Source: Actinacidiphila glaucinigra (lineage in GTDB: Bacteria; Actinomycetota; Actinomycetes; Streptomycetales; Streptomycetaceae). Taken from it: a DNA stretch of 64,000 bases. The DNA lies in the NCBI RefSeq assembly GCF_900188405.1, contig NZ_FZOF01000003.1, forward strand, positions 124,001-188,000. Reading direction: 5' to 3'. The notes under the pieces are model-generated. The model had not been told where the DNA came from and made no database searches. It saw only the letters and a program-made list of their open reading frames with translations. The translations under genes were made by a program, and so were the position numbers. Shown in pieces: positions 26,655-34,800 of the stretch (positions within the stretch are counted from its first letter, which is position 1; each line of letters starts with the position of its first letter).

Positions 26655-27286
26655 GGACGGGCCTCCGCGCGGACGACGTCCAGGAAGGTGCGGGCCCGTT
26701 CACGCAGGGCCGTGACGTCGCCGCCCTCTGCGGCGTCACCGATCAGGGGCGATCCGACGCCGACGGCGACGGCGCCGCCCCGCAGGTACTCCGCGGCGGC
26801 CTGCGCGTCCACTCCGCCCACGGGAACGAACGGCAGTTCGGGGAAGGGGCCTCGCAGATCCCTCAGATAGCCGGGGCCGCCGGCGCTGCCGGCCGGGAAC
26901 AGCTTGAGGGCGTCGGCGCCCAGCCGCAGCGCCTGGAGGATGTCGGTGGGGGTCATCACCCCGGCGAGGACCGGGAGTCCGAGTTCCCGCCCGGTGGCGA
27001 TGCCGTCGCTGACCGCGGGGGTGACCAGGAAGGTGGCACCGGCCTTGTGGGCGGCCCGTGCGTCGTCCGCGCTGAGCACGGTTCCGGCCCCGAGGGTCGC
27101 GTCCGGGCCGAGCGCGGTCCGCGCCCGGGAGATGACGTCGAGCGCGTCACGCCCGCTGAGGGACACCTCGATGAGGGTGATCCCCTCCTCGACGAGGGTG
27201 AGCACGGTGGTCAGCGCGGCGTCCGGGTCGCTGCCGCGGACGATGGCGAGCAGCCGGTGGGCACGCAGCGCGGCGAGCAGATCCAT
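26651..27286 (-). CDS. KDPG/KDPGal aldolase (Eda/DgoA family)
   Basis: A 211-residue class I aldolase that splits 2-keto-3-deoxy-6-phosphosugar acids to pyruvate and glyceraldehyde-3-phosphate. The catalytic glutamate region is LIEVSLSGRDALD, followed by LGAGTVLSADDARAAHKAGATFLVTPA, and the Schiff-base lysine is in DALKLFPAGSAGG; FVPVGGVDA and GVGSPLIG form the phosphate site. Together with the kinase, dehydratase and lactonase it completes the oxidative galactose route. Confidence 0.92.
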   Translation of the reverse strand: MDLLAALRAHRLLAIVRGSDPDAALTTVLTLVEEGITLIEVSLSGRDALDVISRARTALGPDATLGAGTVLSADDARAAHKAGATFLVTPAVSDGIATGRELGLPVLAGVMTPTDILQALRLGADALKLFPAGSAGGPGYLRDLRGPFPELPFVPVGGVDAQAAAEYLRGGAVAVGVGSPLIGDAAEGGDVTALRERARTFLDVVRAEARP

Positions 27287-27312
27287 CCGACATCCCTTCT
27301 GGTGATGGGGGT

Positions 27313-28110
27313 TCAGGGGCGGCGGGTCGCGGTGACCGTGAGCCGCCAGACGACCTCGCCGGAGGGCGGGACGACGACCGTGTCGCCGTCCTCCGCCCCG
27401 GCGCGGTCGAAGACGCGGCCGAGCATCGGCTCGACGCCGATCGACCGGTACGGCGCGTCCTGGGGGAAGCCGCCGAGGTTGCGCCACAGGGCGACCGCGA
27501 CGGGAAGGCCGTCGGCCTCGACGGCCAGGTGCAGCGCGTCGGGGCCGTCGTGCACGGTCACGCCCGGGGTGAGGACGACCGCCCCGACGGCACTTCCGTC
27601 GTCCGGTCCGAGCCGGTCGAGGGGGATGCCCTCGACGCGCGGCCAGGCACCGGTGACCCAGCCCGCGCCCTCGTCCGGGTAGAGCCGGGTCTCCGTGCCC
27701 GCGTCGACGCCCAGCCAGGCGTCCGGGGAGAGTTCCAGCAGGGCGTGGGCGGCCCACACGAAGCGGTAGCCCGGTTCGGCGGTGAGCGTGTAGTCGGCGA
27801 CGGCGGCCCCCGCCCGCGAACTCAGGCGCCGGGTCAGCCGGAAGTCGGGGCAGTCCGCGACCTCCGCGTCCCCCTCCCGGCGCCAGGGCCGTGACCAGGC
27901 GTCCCCGTGGTCGGGCAGCCCGCGCACGGTGGGTACGCACTCCTCCAGGCCGCCGGCGTCGGCGAAGGGGTCGCCGGGCCGGACCCCGGGGCGGCGGGGC
28001 TCGTCGCGGTGCCAGAGCCATTCGCGGCCGCCCGCGGTCAGCGAGGTCCAGCGGCCGCCGTGGTCCGGGTCGGTGACCACGGCGACCGGGACCCGGTCAC
28101 CGGTCACCAT
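27313..28110 (-). CDS. Aldose 1-epimerase-like protein
   Basis: A 265-residue galactose-mutarotase-fold protein. Supporting parts are TSLTAGGREWLWHRDEP near the N-terminus, GLEECVPTVRG (a histidine/glutamate region), YRFVWAAHALLELSPDAWLGVDAGTETRLYPDEG, and ALWRNLGGFPQDAPYRSIGVEPMLG with the likely catalytic glutamate. It probably supplies the correct galactose anomer to the dehydrogenase. The ATG overlaps the dehydratase stop by seven bases, or GTG at 28107 overlaps it as GTGA. Sequence divergence from GalM leaves some doubt. Confidence 0.75.
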   Translation of the reverse strand: MVTGDRVPVAVVTDPDHGGRWTSLTAGGREWLWHRDEPRRPGVRPGDPFADAGGLEECVPTVRGLPDHGDAWSRPWRREGDAEVADCPDFRLTRRLSSRAGAAVADYTLTAEPGYRFVWAAHALLELSPDAWLGVDAGTETRLYPDEGAGWVTGAWPRVEGIPLDRLGPDDGSAVGAVVLTPGVTVHDGPDALHLAVEADGLPVAVALWRNLGGFPQDAPYRSIGVEPMLGRVFDRAGAEDGDTVVVPPSGEVVWRLTVTATRRP

Positions 28111-29249
28111 TCGGCGAAGGAGCCGTCGGCGTGCCGCCACACCGGGTTGCGCCAGGAGTGGCCCGAACGGTCCGCGGCGCGGACCGCGTTCTCGTCGATC
28201 ACGACGCCGAGCCCGGGCAGTTCGGTGCGGCGCGCCTGGCCGTCGACGAACCGGAAGGGCTCGGTGTCGACCAGGTAGGACAGCAGGTCGGCGTCCTTGT
28301 TGTAGTGGATGCCCCGGCTCTGCTCCTGGATCAGGAAGTTCGGCGTGGCGAAGGCGACCTGCAGGCTAGCGGCCAGCGCGATCGGACCGAGCGGGCAGTG
28401 CGGCGCCAGGTGCGCGCCGAACGTCTCGGCGAGCGAGGCGATCCGGGTGACCTCCGATATCCCGCCGGCGTGCGACAGGTCCGGCTGGGCCACGGCGATG
28501 CCCGCCGTCAGGGCCGGGAGGAAGTCCGCCCGCCCGTAGAGCCGTTCACCGGTGGCGAGCGGCACGGACGAGGCGGCGACCAGGCCCGGCAGCAGGTGCG
28601 CCTGCTCCGGCAGGACGGGCTCCTCGACGAACAACGGGTGCAGCGGGGCTATCTCGTGCAGCACGCGCCGCGCGTTGGCGGCGCTGAACCGTCCGTGGAA
28701 GTCGACCGCGACGTCCCGGTGCGGGCCGAGGGCCTCGCGGGCGGCCGCGACGCGCTGCACGACGGCGGCCGTCTCGGCCGGGCTGCCCAGCGGCGGGGTG
28801 CGCCCGGCGGCGTTCATCTTGACGGCCGAGAAGCCCGCCTCCACCTGGGCGTTGATCTCCTCCTTGAGCCGGTCCGGCTCGTCGCCGCCGACCCAGGCGT
28901 ACACCCGGACCGAGTCGCGGACGGGGCCGCCGAGCAGGGTGTGCACCGGAACGCCGAGGGCGCGGCCGGCGATGTCCCACAGGGCCTGGTCGATGCCGGC
29001 CACCGCGCTGGAGAGCACGGGCCCGCCCCGGTAGAAGCCGCCCTTGCTGAGCACCTGCCAGTGGTCCTGGATCCGCAGCGGGTCCTGGCCCACGAGGTGC
29101 TCGGCGAGCACCTCCACGGCCGTCCGCACCACCTCGGCCCGGCCCTCCACCACCGGCTCGCCCCAGCCGACGACGCCGTCGTCGGTCTCGATGCGGCAGA
29201 ACAGCCAGCGGGGCGGGACGAGGAAGGTCTCGACGCGCGCGATCTTCAC
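28104..29249 (-). CDS. dgoD: D-galactonate dehydratase
   Basis: A 381-residue enolase-superfamily enzyme (mandelate-racemase subgroup). The Mg ligands and acid/base residues are visible in VAVDFHGRFS, PLFVEEPVLPE and PLATGERLYGRADF, the final barrel strands carry QPDLSHAGGISE and HLAPHCPLGPIALAASLQVAFATPNF. DFHGR and the late histidine are the marks of DgoD as against gluconate or mannonate dehydratases. It converts D-galactonate to 2-keto-3-deoxygalactonate. The start overlaps the regulator's stop (ATGA). Confidence 0.92.
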   Translation of the reverse strand: MKIARVETFLVPPRWLFCRIETDDGVVGWGEPVVEGRAEVVRTAVEVLAEHLVGQDPLRIQDHWQVLSKGGFYRGGPVLSSAVAGIDQALWDIAGRALGVPVHTLLGGPVRDSVRVYAWVGGDEPDRLKEEINAQVEAGFSAVKMNAAGRTPPLGSPAETAAVVQRVAAAREALGPHRDVAVDFHGRFSAANARRVLHEIAPLHPLFVEEPVLPEQAHLLPGLVAASSVPLATGERLYGRADFLPALTAGIAVAQPDLSHAGGISEVTRIASLAETFGAHLAPHCPLGPIALAASLQVAFATPNFLIQEQSRGIHYNKDADLLSYLVDTEPFRFVDGQARRTELPGLGVVIDENAVRAADRSGHSWRNPVWRHADGSFAEW

Positions 29250-30007
29250 TGTGCCTGGCCGTCCTTCTGCTCGGCGGAACCGTCCGCGCCCTCGGGCGCC
29301 TTCGGGCCGCTGACCTTGTCGAGATCGCGCGTCGCCTGGTCGAGCAGGGCGCGCATGGCGTGTTCCGCGGCGTCCGGGTCCCGGTCGCGCACGGCGTCGA
29401 GGACGGCCCGGTGGCTGGGCACCGGGTCCTCGCTGTGCGGGGCGCTGTGCACGAGCTGGTCACGCTGGGCCAGGCCCGACTCGATGACCATCTCCATGCG
29501 TTCCAGCAGTTCGTTGTGGGTGGCCGCGAGCAGCGCCCGGTGGAAGGCGAGGTCGGCCTCCACGGCGTGGTTCGCGCCGCTCTCCTCGCCCATGGCGGTC
29601 AGTGCCGCCTCCAGCGCCTCCAGATCGGCGTCGGTGCGGCGGGCCGCGGCCAGGCGCACGGCGGCCGGTTCGATGATGCCGCGGACCTCGCCGAGGTTGC
29701 GCAGCAGCGCGGTGTCGGCGCCGGTGCCGCTGCTCTCGGAGAACTGCCAGCGCAGCACGTCGGCGTCGAGCAGGTTCCAGTCCGAGCGGGGCCGGACGAA
29801 CGTGCCGCGCTTCTGCCGCGCGTCGACCATTCCCTTGGCCGCGAGCACCTTCAACGATTCACGCAGAGCCGTCAGGCTGACGTCCAGCTCGCTCTGCAGG
29901 GCCGCCATGTCGAGCGTCGCTCCCTCGGGGATCTCGCCGCTGAGCACCCGGCGGGCGAGGGTCTCCACGGTCTGGCCGTGCACTCCCCGGCGCGCGTATG
30001 GCGTCAT
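29246..30007 (-). CDS. GntR-family regulator, FadR subfamily (DgoR-like)
   Basis: A 253-residue regulator. The winged helix is at about residues 10-75 (VETLARRVLSGEIPEGATLDMAALQSELDVS, TALRESLKVLAAKGMVDARQKRGTFV), and the all-helical FCD ligand domain follows with metal-ligand residues in EADLAFHRALLAATHN and SHRAVLDAVRDRD. FadR-type regulators of this form respond to sugar acids, consistent with galactonate or KDGal as the effector. Embedded in the operon it would control, so autoregulation is expected. The likely target is the repeated AT-rich element upstream of 36093. Confidence 0.9.
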   Translation of the reverse strand: MTPYARRGVHGQTVETLARRVLSGEIPEGATLDMAALQSELDVSLTALRESLKVLAAKGMVDARQKRGTFVRPRSDWNLLDADVLRWQFSESSGTGADTALLRNLGEVRGIIEPAAVRLAAARRTDADLEALEAALTAMGEESGANHAVEADLAFHRALLAATHNELLERMEMVIESGLAQRDQLVHSAPHSEDPVPSHRAVLDAVRDRDPDAAEHAMRALLDQATRDLDKVSGPKAPEGADGSAEQKDGQAQ

Positions 30008-30056
30008 GTGTTTGCCTTTCTTACTGTTCGGTCGGTGGCCGGTGCGTTCTGTTCCG

Positions 30057-30815
30057 TCAGGCCGAGGCCTTGGTGACGCTCCAGCCCCCGTCCACGAGCA
30101 GGTTCGATCCGGTGATGTAGGAGGCTTCGCCGGCGGCGAGGAAGGCGACGGCGGCGGCGACCTCCTCGGGAGTGCCGAAGCGGCGGGCCGCGGTCTCGGC
30201 GACGCTCGACTCGCGGTCGGCCTCCGGGACGCGGTCCCAGGCGGCGGTCAGGATCGGGCCCGGCAGCACCGCGTTGACGCGGACGTCCGGGCCGTACTCG
30301 ACGGCGAGCTGACCGCACAGCGACAGCAGGGCGCCCTTGCTCGCCGCGTACGCCGGGTGGCCGGGGATGCCGCGGTGGGCGTGGACCGAGGAGACCAGCA
30401 CCACCGCCCCCTGGTGCTCGCGCAGATCGGGCAGCGTCGCCTTCACGCCCAGGAAGGCGCCGGTGAGGTTGACCGACAGCTGCCGTTCCCAGGAGGCCAG
30501 GCTGGTCTCGTGGGCCGGCGCGACCGCCACCGTGTACGCGTTGCTGACCAGGACGCCGACGGGCCCGAAGGTGTGGGCGGCGGTGATCACCCGCGCCCAG
30601 TCGTCCTCGTCGGCGACGTCGGCGGCGACGAACAGGGCACGGGCCCCCTCCTTGCGCAGCAGTTCGGCGGTCTCCTCGCCGCGTTCGGCGTCGATGTCGA
30701 CGAGGACGACGGCCGCGCCCTCCGCCGCGAGGCGGGCCGCGCTTGCCGCACCGATGCCCGACGCGGCGCCGGTGACGACGGCGACGCGGTTGGTGAAACG
30801 GGCCGCTGGGTTCAT
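30057..30815 (-). CDS. Short-chain dehydrogenase, probable D-galactose 1-dehydrogenase
   Basis: A 252-residue classical SDR. The cofactor motif VVTGAASGIGAASA is at about residues 13-26, with D(I)D after strand 2 suggesting NAD preference, NAYTVAV in place of NNAG, and the active site serine in VVLVSSVHAHRG with YAASKGAL (Tyr/Lys). It ends DGGWSVTKASA. By position between the alpha-galactosidase and the regulator, lactonase and galactonate dehydratase, it should oxidise galactose to its lactone; no other dehydrogenase is in the operon. Confidence 0.8.
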   Translation of the reverse strand: MNPAARFTNRVAVVTGAASGIGAASAARLAAEGAAVVLVDIDAERGEETAELLRKEGARALFVAADVADEDDWARVITAAHTFGPVGVLVSNAYTVAVAPAHETSLASWERQLSVNLTGAFLGVKATLPDLREHQGAVVLVSSVHAHRGIPGHPAYAASKGALLSLCGQLAVEYGPDVRVNAVLPGPILTAAWDRVPEADRESSVAETAARRFGTPEEVAAAVAFLAAGEASYITGSNLLVDGGWSVTKASA

Positions 30816-30870
30816 GGGGTGGGACGTCTCCTGTTCGAGCGGGGGTGGGGGGAGGATTCTTCCGCTGTTG

Positions 30871-32982
30871 TCACTGCCGTGCCAGGACGGTCAACTCCGC
30901 GTCGTGTTCGGCGGTCCAGGCGAACGGCAGCCCGGAGTGGAGCAGGTACGCGCCGCTGTAGCGGGTGCCGGTGGCGGCGTCGGCGTAGACGGCGTCCGGT
31001 CGCAGCCCGCGCAGGCGGAGCCGGGCGGCCCGGCCGGGCACCAGGGGCGCTCCGTCGAGGAGGCCGGTGTTCCAGGCCGTCACCACCAGGCGGTCACCGC
31101 CCGGTTCCTCGTACTGGACGCCGCAGGTCGGGTCGGCGGGGCTGCCCAGCAGGTGGACCTCGCCGTGGTGGACGACGTCGCGGACCTCCTTGTAGCGGGC
31201 GATCCACCGCGCGGCCTCGGACCGCTGCCCGGGCGTCCAGTGGCGGATGTCGGCTCCGATGCCCAGCACGCCCGCCATGGAGTTGACGAAGCGGAAGGCG
31301 AGCGAGCGCGGCCGCGGGTCGAAGACACCGGGGGCGTCGGTGACCCAGGAACTCATGGTGTGCGGGGCGTGCGCGTGGAGGTATCCGTACTGGATGCGCA
31401 GCCGGTCCATGGGCGCGGTGTTGTCGCTGGGCCACACCACGTCGGTGCGGGCGATGGTGGCGTGCTCGACGCGCCCGCCGCCGCCCGCGCAGCCCTCGAC
31501 GGTGACGTGGGGGTGGGCGGTGCGCAGGTGGTCCAGGACGCGGAGGTAGCCGGCGATGTGCGCGGCGTCGAGGTCCTGGTGCTCGGGGTCGGCGCCCGCC
31601 GGGTGGCCGGGGCGGCCGCGCTCGGTGGGCGGACGGTTCATGTCCCACTTGAGATAGCTGATGGCATGGGAGCCGAGCAACCCGTCGAGCGTGCCGATGA
31701 CGAATTCCTGGACGTCCTCGCGTCCGAGGTCGAGCAGCAGCTGGTTGCGCACGAGCGTCGCGGGCCGGCCGTCGATCCGGTAGACCCACTCGGGGTGCTC
31801 GGCGTAGAGCTTCGAGCGGGGGCTGATCCCCTCGGGTTCGACCCACAGGCCGAAGTCCAGGCCGAGGGCGCGCACGTCCTCGACGAACCGGTCGAATCCG
31901 CCGGGGAATTCGGCCGGGTCCGGGTCCCAGTCGCCGAGGCCGCCGGTGTCGTCCGGCCGGCCGGTGAACCAGCCGTCGTCGACGACGAAGAGTTCGGCGC
32001 CGAGTTCGGCGGCGACCTTGGCGAGCTCCAGCTGGCCTTCGGCGTCGACGTCGAAGCCGGTGGCCTCCCAGGAGTTGTAGAGGACCTTGCGGGGCCGGTC
32101 CATGCGCTCGCCGGTCAGGTGCCGCTCATAGCGGTGCCAGACGCGGGCCAGGCCGTCGAGGCCGTCGGGGCTGAACGCGCAGGCCAGCCGGGGCGTGACG
32201 AGGGTGGCGCCGGGGGCGAGGCGGACGGCGCCCTCGTGGGGCACGCGGCCGGCCCGTACGCGCACCGCGCCGCCGGGCTCGGCGTCGGCGGTGATCCGCC
32301 AGTTGCCGGACCACTCCAGGGCGATCCCGTAGGTGGGGGTGGCGCCCTCGGCGGGGGCAGCGGCGTCCTGGATCGCGAGCCACGGGTGGTACGCGTGCCC
32401 GGCGGAGCCCTGGGTGCTCTCCATCTCGAAGCGCCCGCGCTGCACTTCCACGTCCCTGAGCTGGAACTCCTGGGACCACTGGCCGGCCAGGTAGGTCAGC
32501 CGCGCGCCGCCCTGGACGGGCACGTTGACGGCGGCGGAGTCGAAGCGCTCCAGCCGCACCTCGTCCTCGCCGGTGCAGGTCAGCTCCGTCCAGCGCAGGA
32601 CGACGTCGGTGCCGGGCACCGTCTCGTAGTGCAGCGCGGTACGCAGCCCGAGGAGGTCGTCGGCGAAGTCCAGGCGCAGGGCCCGGTCGCCGTCCTGGGT
32701 GGCTCCGTCGAACCGCCACCAGCTGCCGCGGTCGCCGCCGGGGCGGGAGGCGACCAGGTCGGCCCCGGTGAACGGCCGCAGCCCGTAAGGGATGTACTCC
32801 GCCGGGGCGGCGTCCGCGGGGGTGATGAAGTGGGTGCGGCGCGACCAGTCCATGGGCGACGGCCCATCCTCGGCGCCGTGCGGCCCCCAGGCGGCGAGTT
32901 CGGCCCAGCGGCCGTCGCCGCCGAGGGTGACGGCGTAGGTGGTGGTGTCGGTGCGCAGCAGCCACCGGTCGTGCGCGGTCAC
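30871..32982 (-). CDS. Alpha-galactosidase, glycoside hydrolase family 36
   Basis: A 703-residue intracellular GH36 enzyme without signal peptide. The N-terminal beta-sandwich is followed by the catalytic barrel: NSWEATGFDVD, FVVDDGWFTGR, GLWVEPEGISPRSKLYAEHPEW, the nucleophile aspartate in SYLKWDMNRPP, CAGGGGRVE, and the acid/base region DVVWPSDNTAPMDRLRIQYG with SSWVTDAPG. It would release galactose from imported raffinose-, melibiose- or galactomannan-derived oligosaccharides. The GTG start overlaps the permease stop (GTGA), so it is translationally coupled to the importer. Confidence 0.95.
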   Translation of the reverse strand: MTAHDRWLLRTDTTTYAVTLGGDGRWAELAAWGPHGAEDGPSPMDWSRRTHFITPADAAPAEYIPYGLRPFTGADLVASRPGGDRGSWWRFDGATQDGDRALRLDFADDLLGLRTALHYETVPGTDVVLRWTELTCTGEDEVRLERFDSAAVNVPVQGGARLTYLAGQWSQEFQLRDVEVQRGRFEMESTQGSAGHAYHPWLAIQDAAAPAEGATPTYGIALEWSGNWRITADAEPGGAVRVRAGRVPHEGAVRLAPGATLVTPRLACAFSPDGLDGLARVWHRYERHLTGERMDRPRKVLYNSWEATGFDVDAEGQLELAKVAAELGAELFVVDDGWFTGRPDDTGGLGDWDPDPAEFPGGFDRFVEDVRALGLDFGLWVEPEGISPRSKLYAEHPEWVYRIDGRPATLVRNQLLLDLGREDVQEFVIGTLDGLLGSHAISYLKWDMNRPPTERGRPGHPAGADPEHQDLDAAHIAGYLRVLDHLRTAHPHVTVEGCAGGGGRVEHATIARTDVVWPSDNTAPMDRLRIQYGYLHAHAPHTMSSWVTDAPGVFDPRPRSLAFRFVNSMAGVLGIGADIRHWTPGQRSEAARWIARYKEVRDVVHHGEVHLLGSPADPTCGVQYEEPGGDRLVVTAWNTGLLDGAPLVPGRAARLRLRGLRPDAVYADAATGTRYSGAYLLHSGLPFAWTAEHDAELTVLARQ

Positions 32983-33902
32983 TTGACGGCTCCGAGGTTG
33001 AGTCCGGCCACGAAGTGGCGCTGGAAGCGGAGGAAGACGGCCACAGTCGGGGCGGCGGCGATCACCGAGCCGGCCGCGATGACGTTCCACATGGAGACGT
33101 ACTGGCCCTGCAGTCCGATGAGGGACGCGGTGATGGGCATCTGGGTGTCGGTGCGCAGCACCGTGATGGCCCACAGCAGGTCGTTGAAGATCCAGGTGAA
33201 CGACAGGGCGCTCAGCGCGGCCAGCGCGGGGCGGGCCAGCGGCAGGATGATCCGCCAGTAGATCTGCCATGGGCCCGCGCCGTCGATGACGGCGGCCTGC
33301 TGGATCTCGCCGGGGATCGCCCGCATGAAGCCGTGCAGCACGAAGACGTAGAAGCCGACTCCGAAGCCGACCTGCACCCCGATCAGGGCGTACAGCTGGT
33401 CGTAGATGCCGAGCACTTCGCTGAGCTTGGAGACCGGGATCAGCAGGATCTGCGGGGGCAGCAGGTTGCCGCCGAGCATGAGCAGCAGCAGGACACGCCG
33501 GAACGGCAGGTCGTAGCGGCTGAGCCCGAAGGCGGCCATGGAGGCCAGGCCCAGGGAGAGCAGCACGCTGGGGATCGTGACCAGCAGGCTGTTGATGAGG
33601 GCGCGCTGCTGGCCGCCGTCCACCCACGCCTGGCGGAAGCCGTCGAGGGTGAAGGAGTGCGGCCAGCTGCCGACGCCGTGCGCGGCGATGTCGTCGAAGG
33701 TCCGGGTGCTGGTGACCAGCACGAGGACGATCGGCAGCAGCCACAGCGCGGACAGCAGGCCCGCGGCGAGGTGGAAGCCCGTGGTGCGCAGGGCACGGCC
33801 GCGCAGGACGGACCGGCGGGGCGCCGCGGCCGGAACCTTGGCGGTCCGGCCGTCGCCGTCGGACGGTTCCTCGACGCGCGCGGCGGCGTGGGTGGCGGTC
33901 AT
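32979..33902 (-). CDS. Galactoside ABC transporter permease (MalG type)
   Basis: A 307-residue inner-membrane permease of the CUT1 class with six membrane segments after a ~40-residue cytoplasmic lead. The EAA loop appears as IPGEIQQAAVIDGAGPWQIYWRIILPLARPALAALS. The C-terminal HFVAGLNLGAVK is typical of MalG-type partners. It is coupled to the MalF-type gene by a one-base overlap (TGATG). Energy would come from a shared MsiK-type ATPase, since none is encoded in the operon. Confidence 0.92.
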   Translation of the reverse strand: MTATHAAARVEEPSDGDGRTAKVPAAAPRRSVLRGRALRTTGFHLAAGLLSALWLLPIVLVLVTSTRTFDDIAAHGVGSWPHSFTLDGFRQAWVDGGQQRALINSLLVTIPSVLLSLGLASMAAFGLSRYDLPFRRVLLLLMLGGNLLPPQILLIPVSKLSEVLGIYDQLYALIGVQVGFGVGFYVFVLHGFMRAIPGEIQQAAVIDGAGPWQIYWRIILPLARPALAALSALSFTWIFNDLLWAITVLRTDTQMPITASLIGLQGQYVSMWNVIAAGSVIAAAPTVAVFLRFQRHFVAGLNLGAVK

Positions 33903-34798
33903 CAGTCGGCCTCCCGGAAGGCGCGCACGAGGTAGCTCGCGATGACGCCGAAGGCCAGCACGAAGATGACGACGGCGAGCGCGGAGCCGTATCCCAGGCG
34001 CAGGGACTGGAACGCGGTGGAGTACATGTAGGTGCTCAGCAGTTCGGAGGAGTGGTACGGGCCGCCGCGGGTGAGCGCCCAGACCACGTCGAACGAGCGC
34101 AGCGAGTCGATGACGATCACCGACAGGACGACCGCGTTGACGCTGCGCAGCTGCGGCAGCGTGATGTGCCGGAACTGCTGCCAGCGGGTGGCGCCGTCGA
34201 CCTTTGCCGCCTCGTACAGGGCGGGGTCGACGCCCTTGAGGCCGGCCAGGTACAGCACCATGACGTAGCCGACCTGCCGCCACAGCGCGGGCACGATCAC
34301 CGCGTAGAAGGCGGTGTCCTGGTCGGCGAGCCAGGCGTGCTTCCAGCTGCCGAGGCCGACGCCGTCCAGCACGTTGTTGATCAGGCCGTCCGGCTGGTAC
34401 ATGGCCTGCCAGACCAGCGCGGTGGCGACCAGCGAGAAGACCACCGGCAGGAAGAGCGCCGCCCGGTAGAACCCGACGCCGCGCCGCTCCTGCTGGAGCA
34501 GCAGCGCGGCACCGAGTCCCAGGGCGGCGGAGAGCCCGCCGAAGAGCACCAGCCACAGCACCGTGTTGATCGCGGCGGTGCGGAAGACCGGGTCGTGCAC
34601 CATCTCGCTGAAGTTGCCGAGGCCCACGAACTTCGGGGCCGCCAGGCCGTCCCAGGAGGTCAGGGACAGGTAGAAGCCCTGGAGGGCCGGCCAGAAGACC
34701 CAGAAGGCCTCGGCGAGCAGCGGGATGAGGACGAAGGCCAGGACCACCGGGGGCACCCGGGTGGCCCTGGACCGACGTGTGGAGCCGATCAGCGCCAT
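33902..34798 (-). CDS. Galactoside ABC transporter permease (MalF type)
   Basis: A 298-residue CUT1 permease with six membrane segments (VVLAFVLIPLLAEAFWVFWPALQGFYLS; LWLVLFGGLSAALGLGAALLL and others). The EAA loop is DPALYEAAKVDGATRWQQFRHITLPQLRSVN. It pairs with the MalG-type partner next to it. The ATG at 34798 has a GGAG nine bases upstream; a GTG at 34804 overlapping the binding-protein stop would add two residues. Confidence 0.92.
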   Translation of the reverse strand: MALIGSTRRSRATRVPPVVLAFVLIPLLAEAFWVFWPALQGFYLSLTSWDGLAAPKFVGLGNFSEMVHDPVFRTAAINTVLWLVLFGGLSAALGLGAALLLQQERRGVGFYRAALFLPVVFSLVATALVWQAMYQPDGLINNVLDGVGLGSWKHAWLADQDTAFYAVIVPALWRQVGYVMVLYLAGLKGVDPALYEAAKVDGATRWQQFRHITLPQLRSVNAVVLSVIVIDSLRSFDVVWALTRGGPYHSSELLSTYMYSTAFQSLRLGYGSALAVVIFVLAFGVIASYLVRAFREAD

Positions 34799-34800
34799 TG

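Noticed and set aside
23154-26870. A 1238-codon open frame on the plus strand
   Set aside because: It is antisense to the P450, kinase and lactonase genes and is glycine/valine/arginine-rich shadow sequence produced by high-GC codon bias.
30103-30120. GTTCGATCC-like stretch resembling a tRNA T-arm
   Set aside because: It lies inside the SDR coding region and has no accompanying acceptor, D- or anticodon stems.
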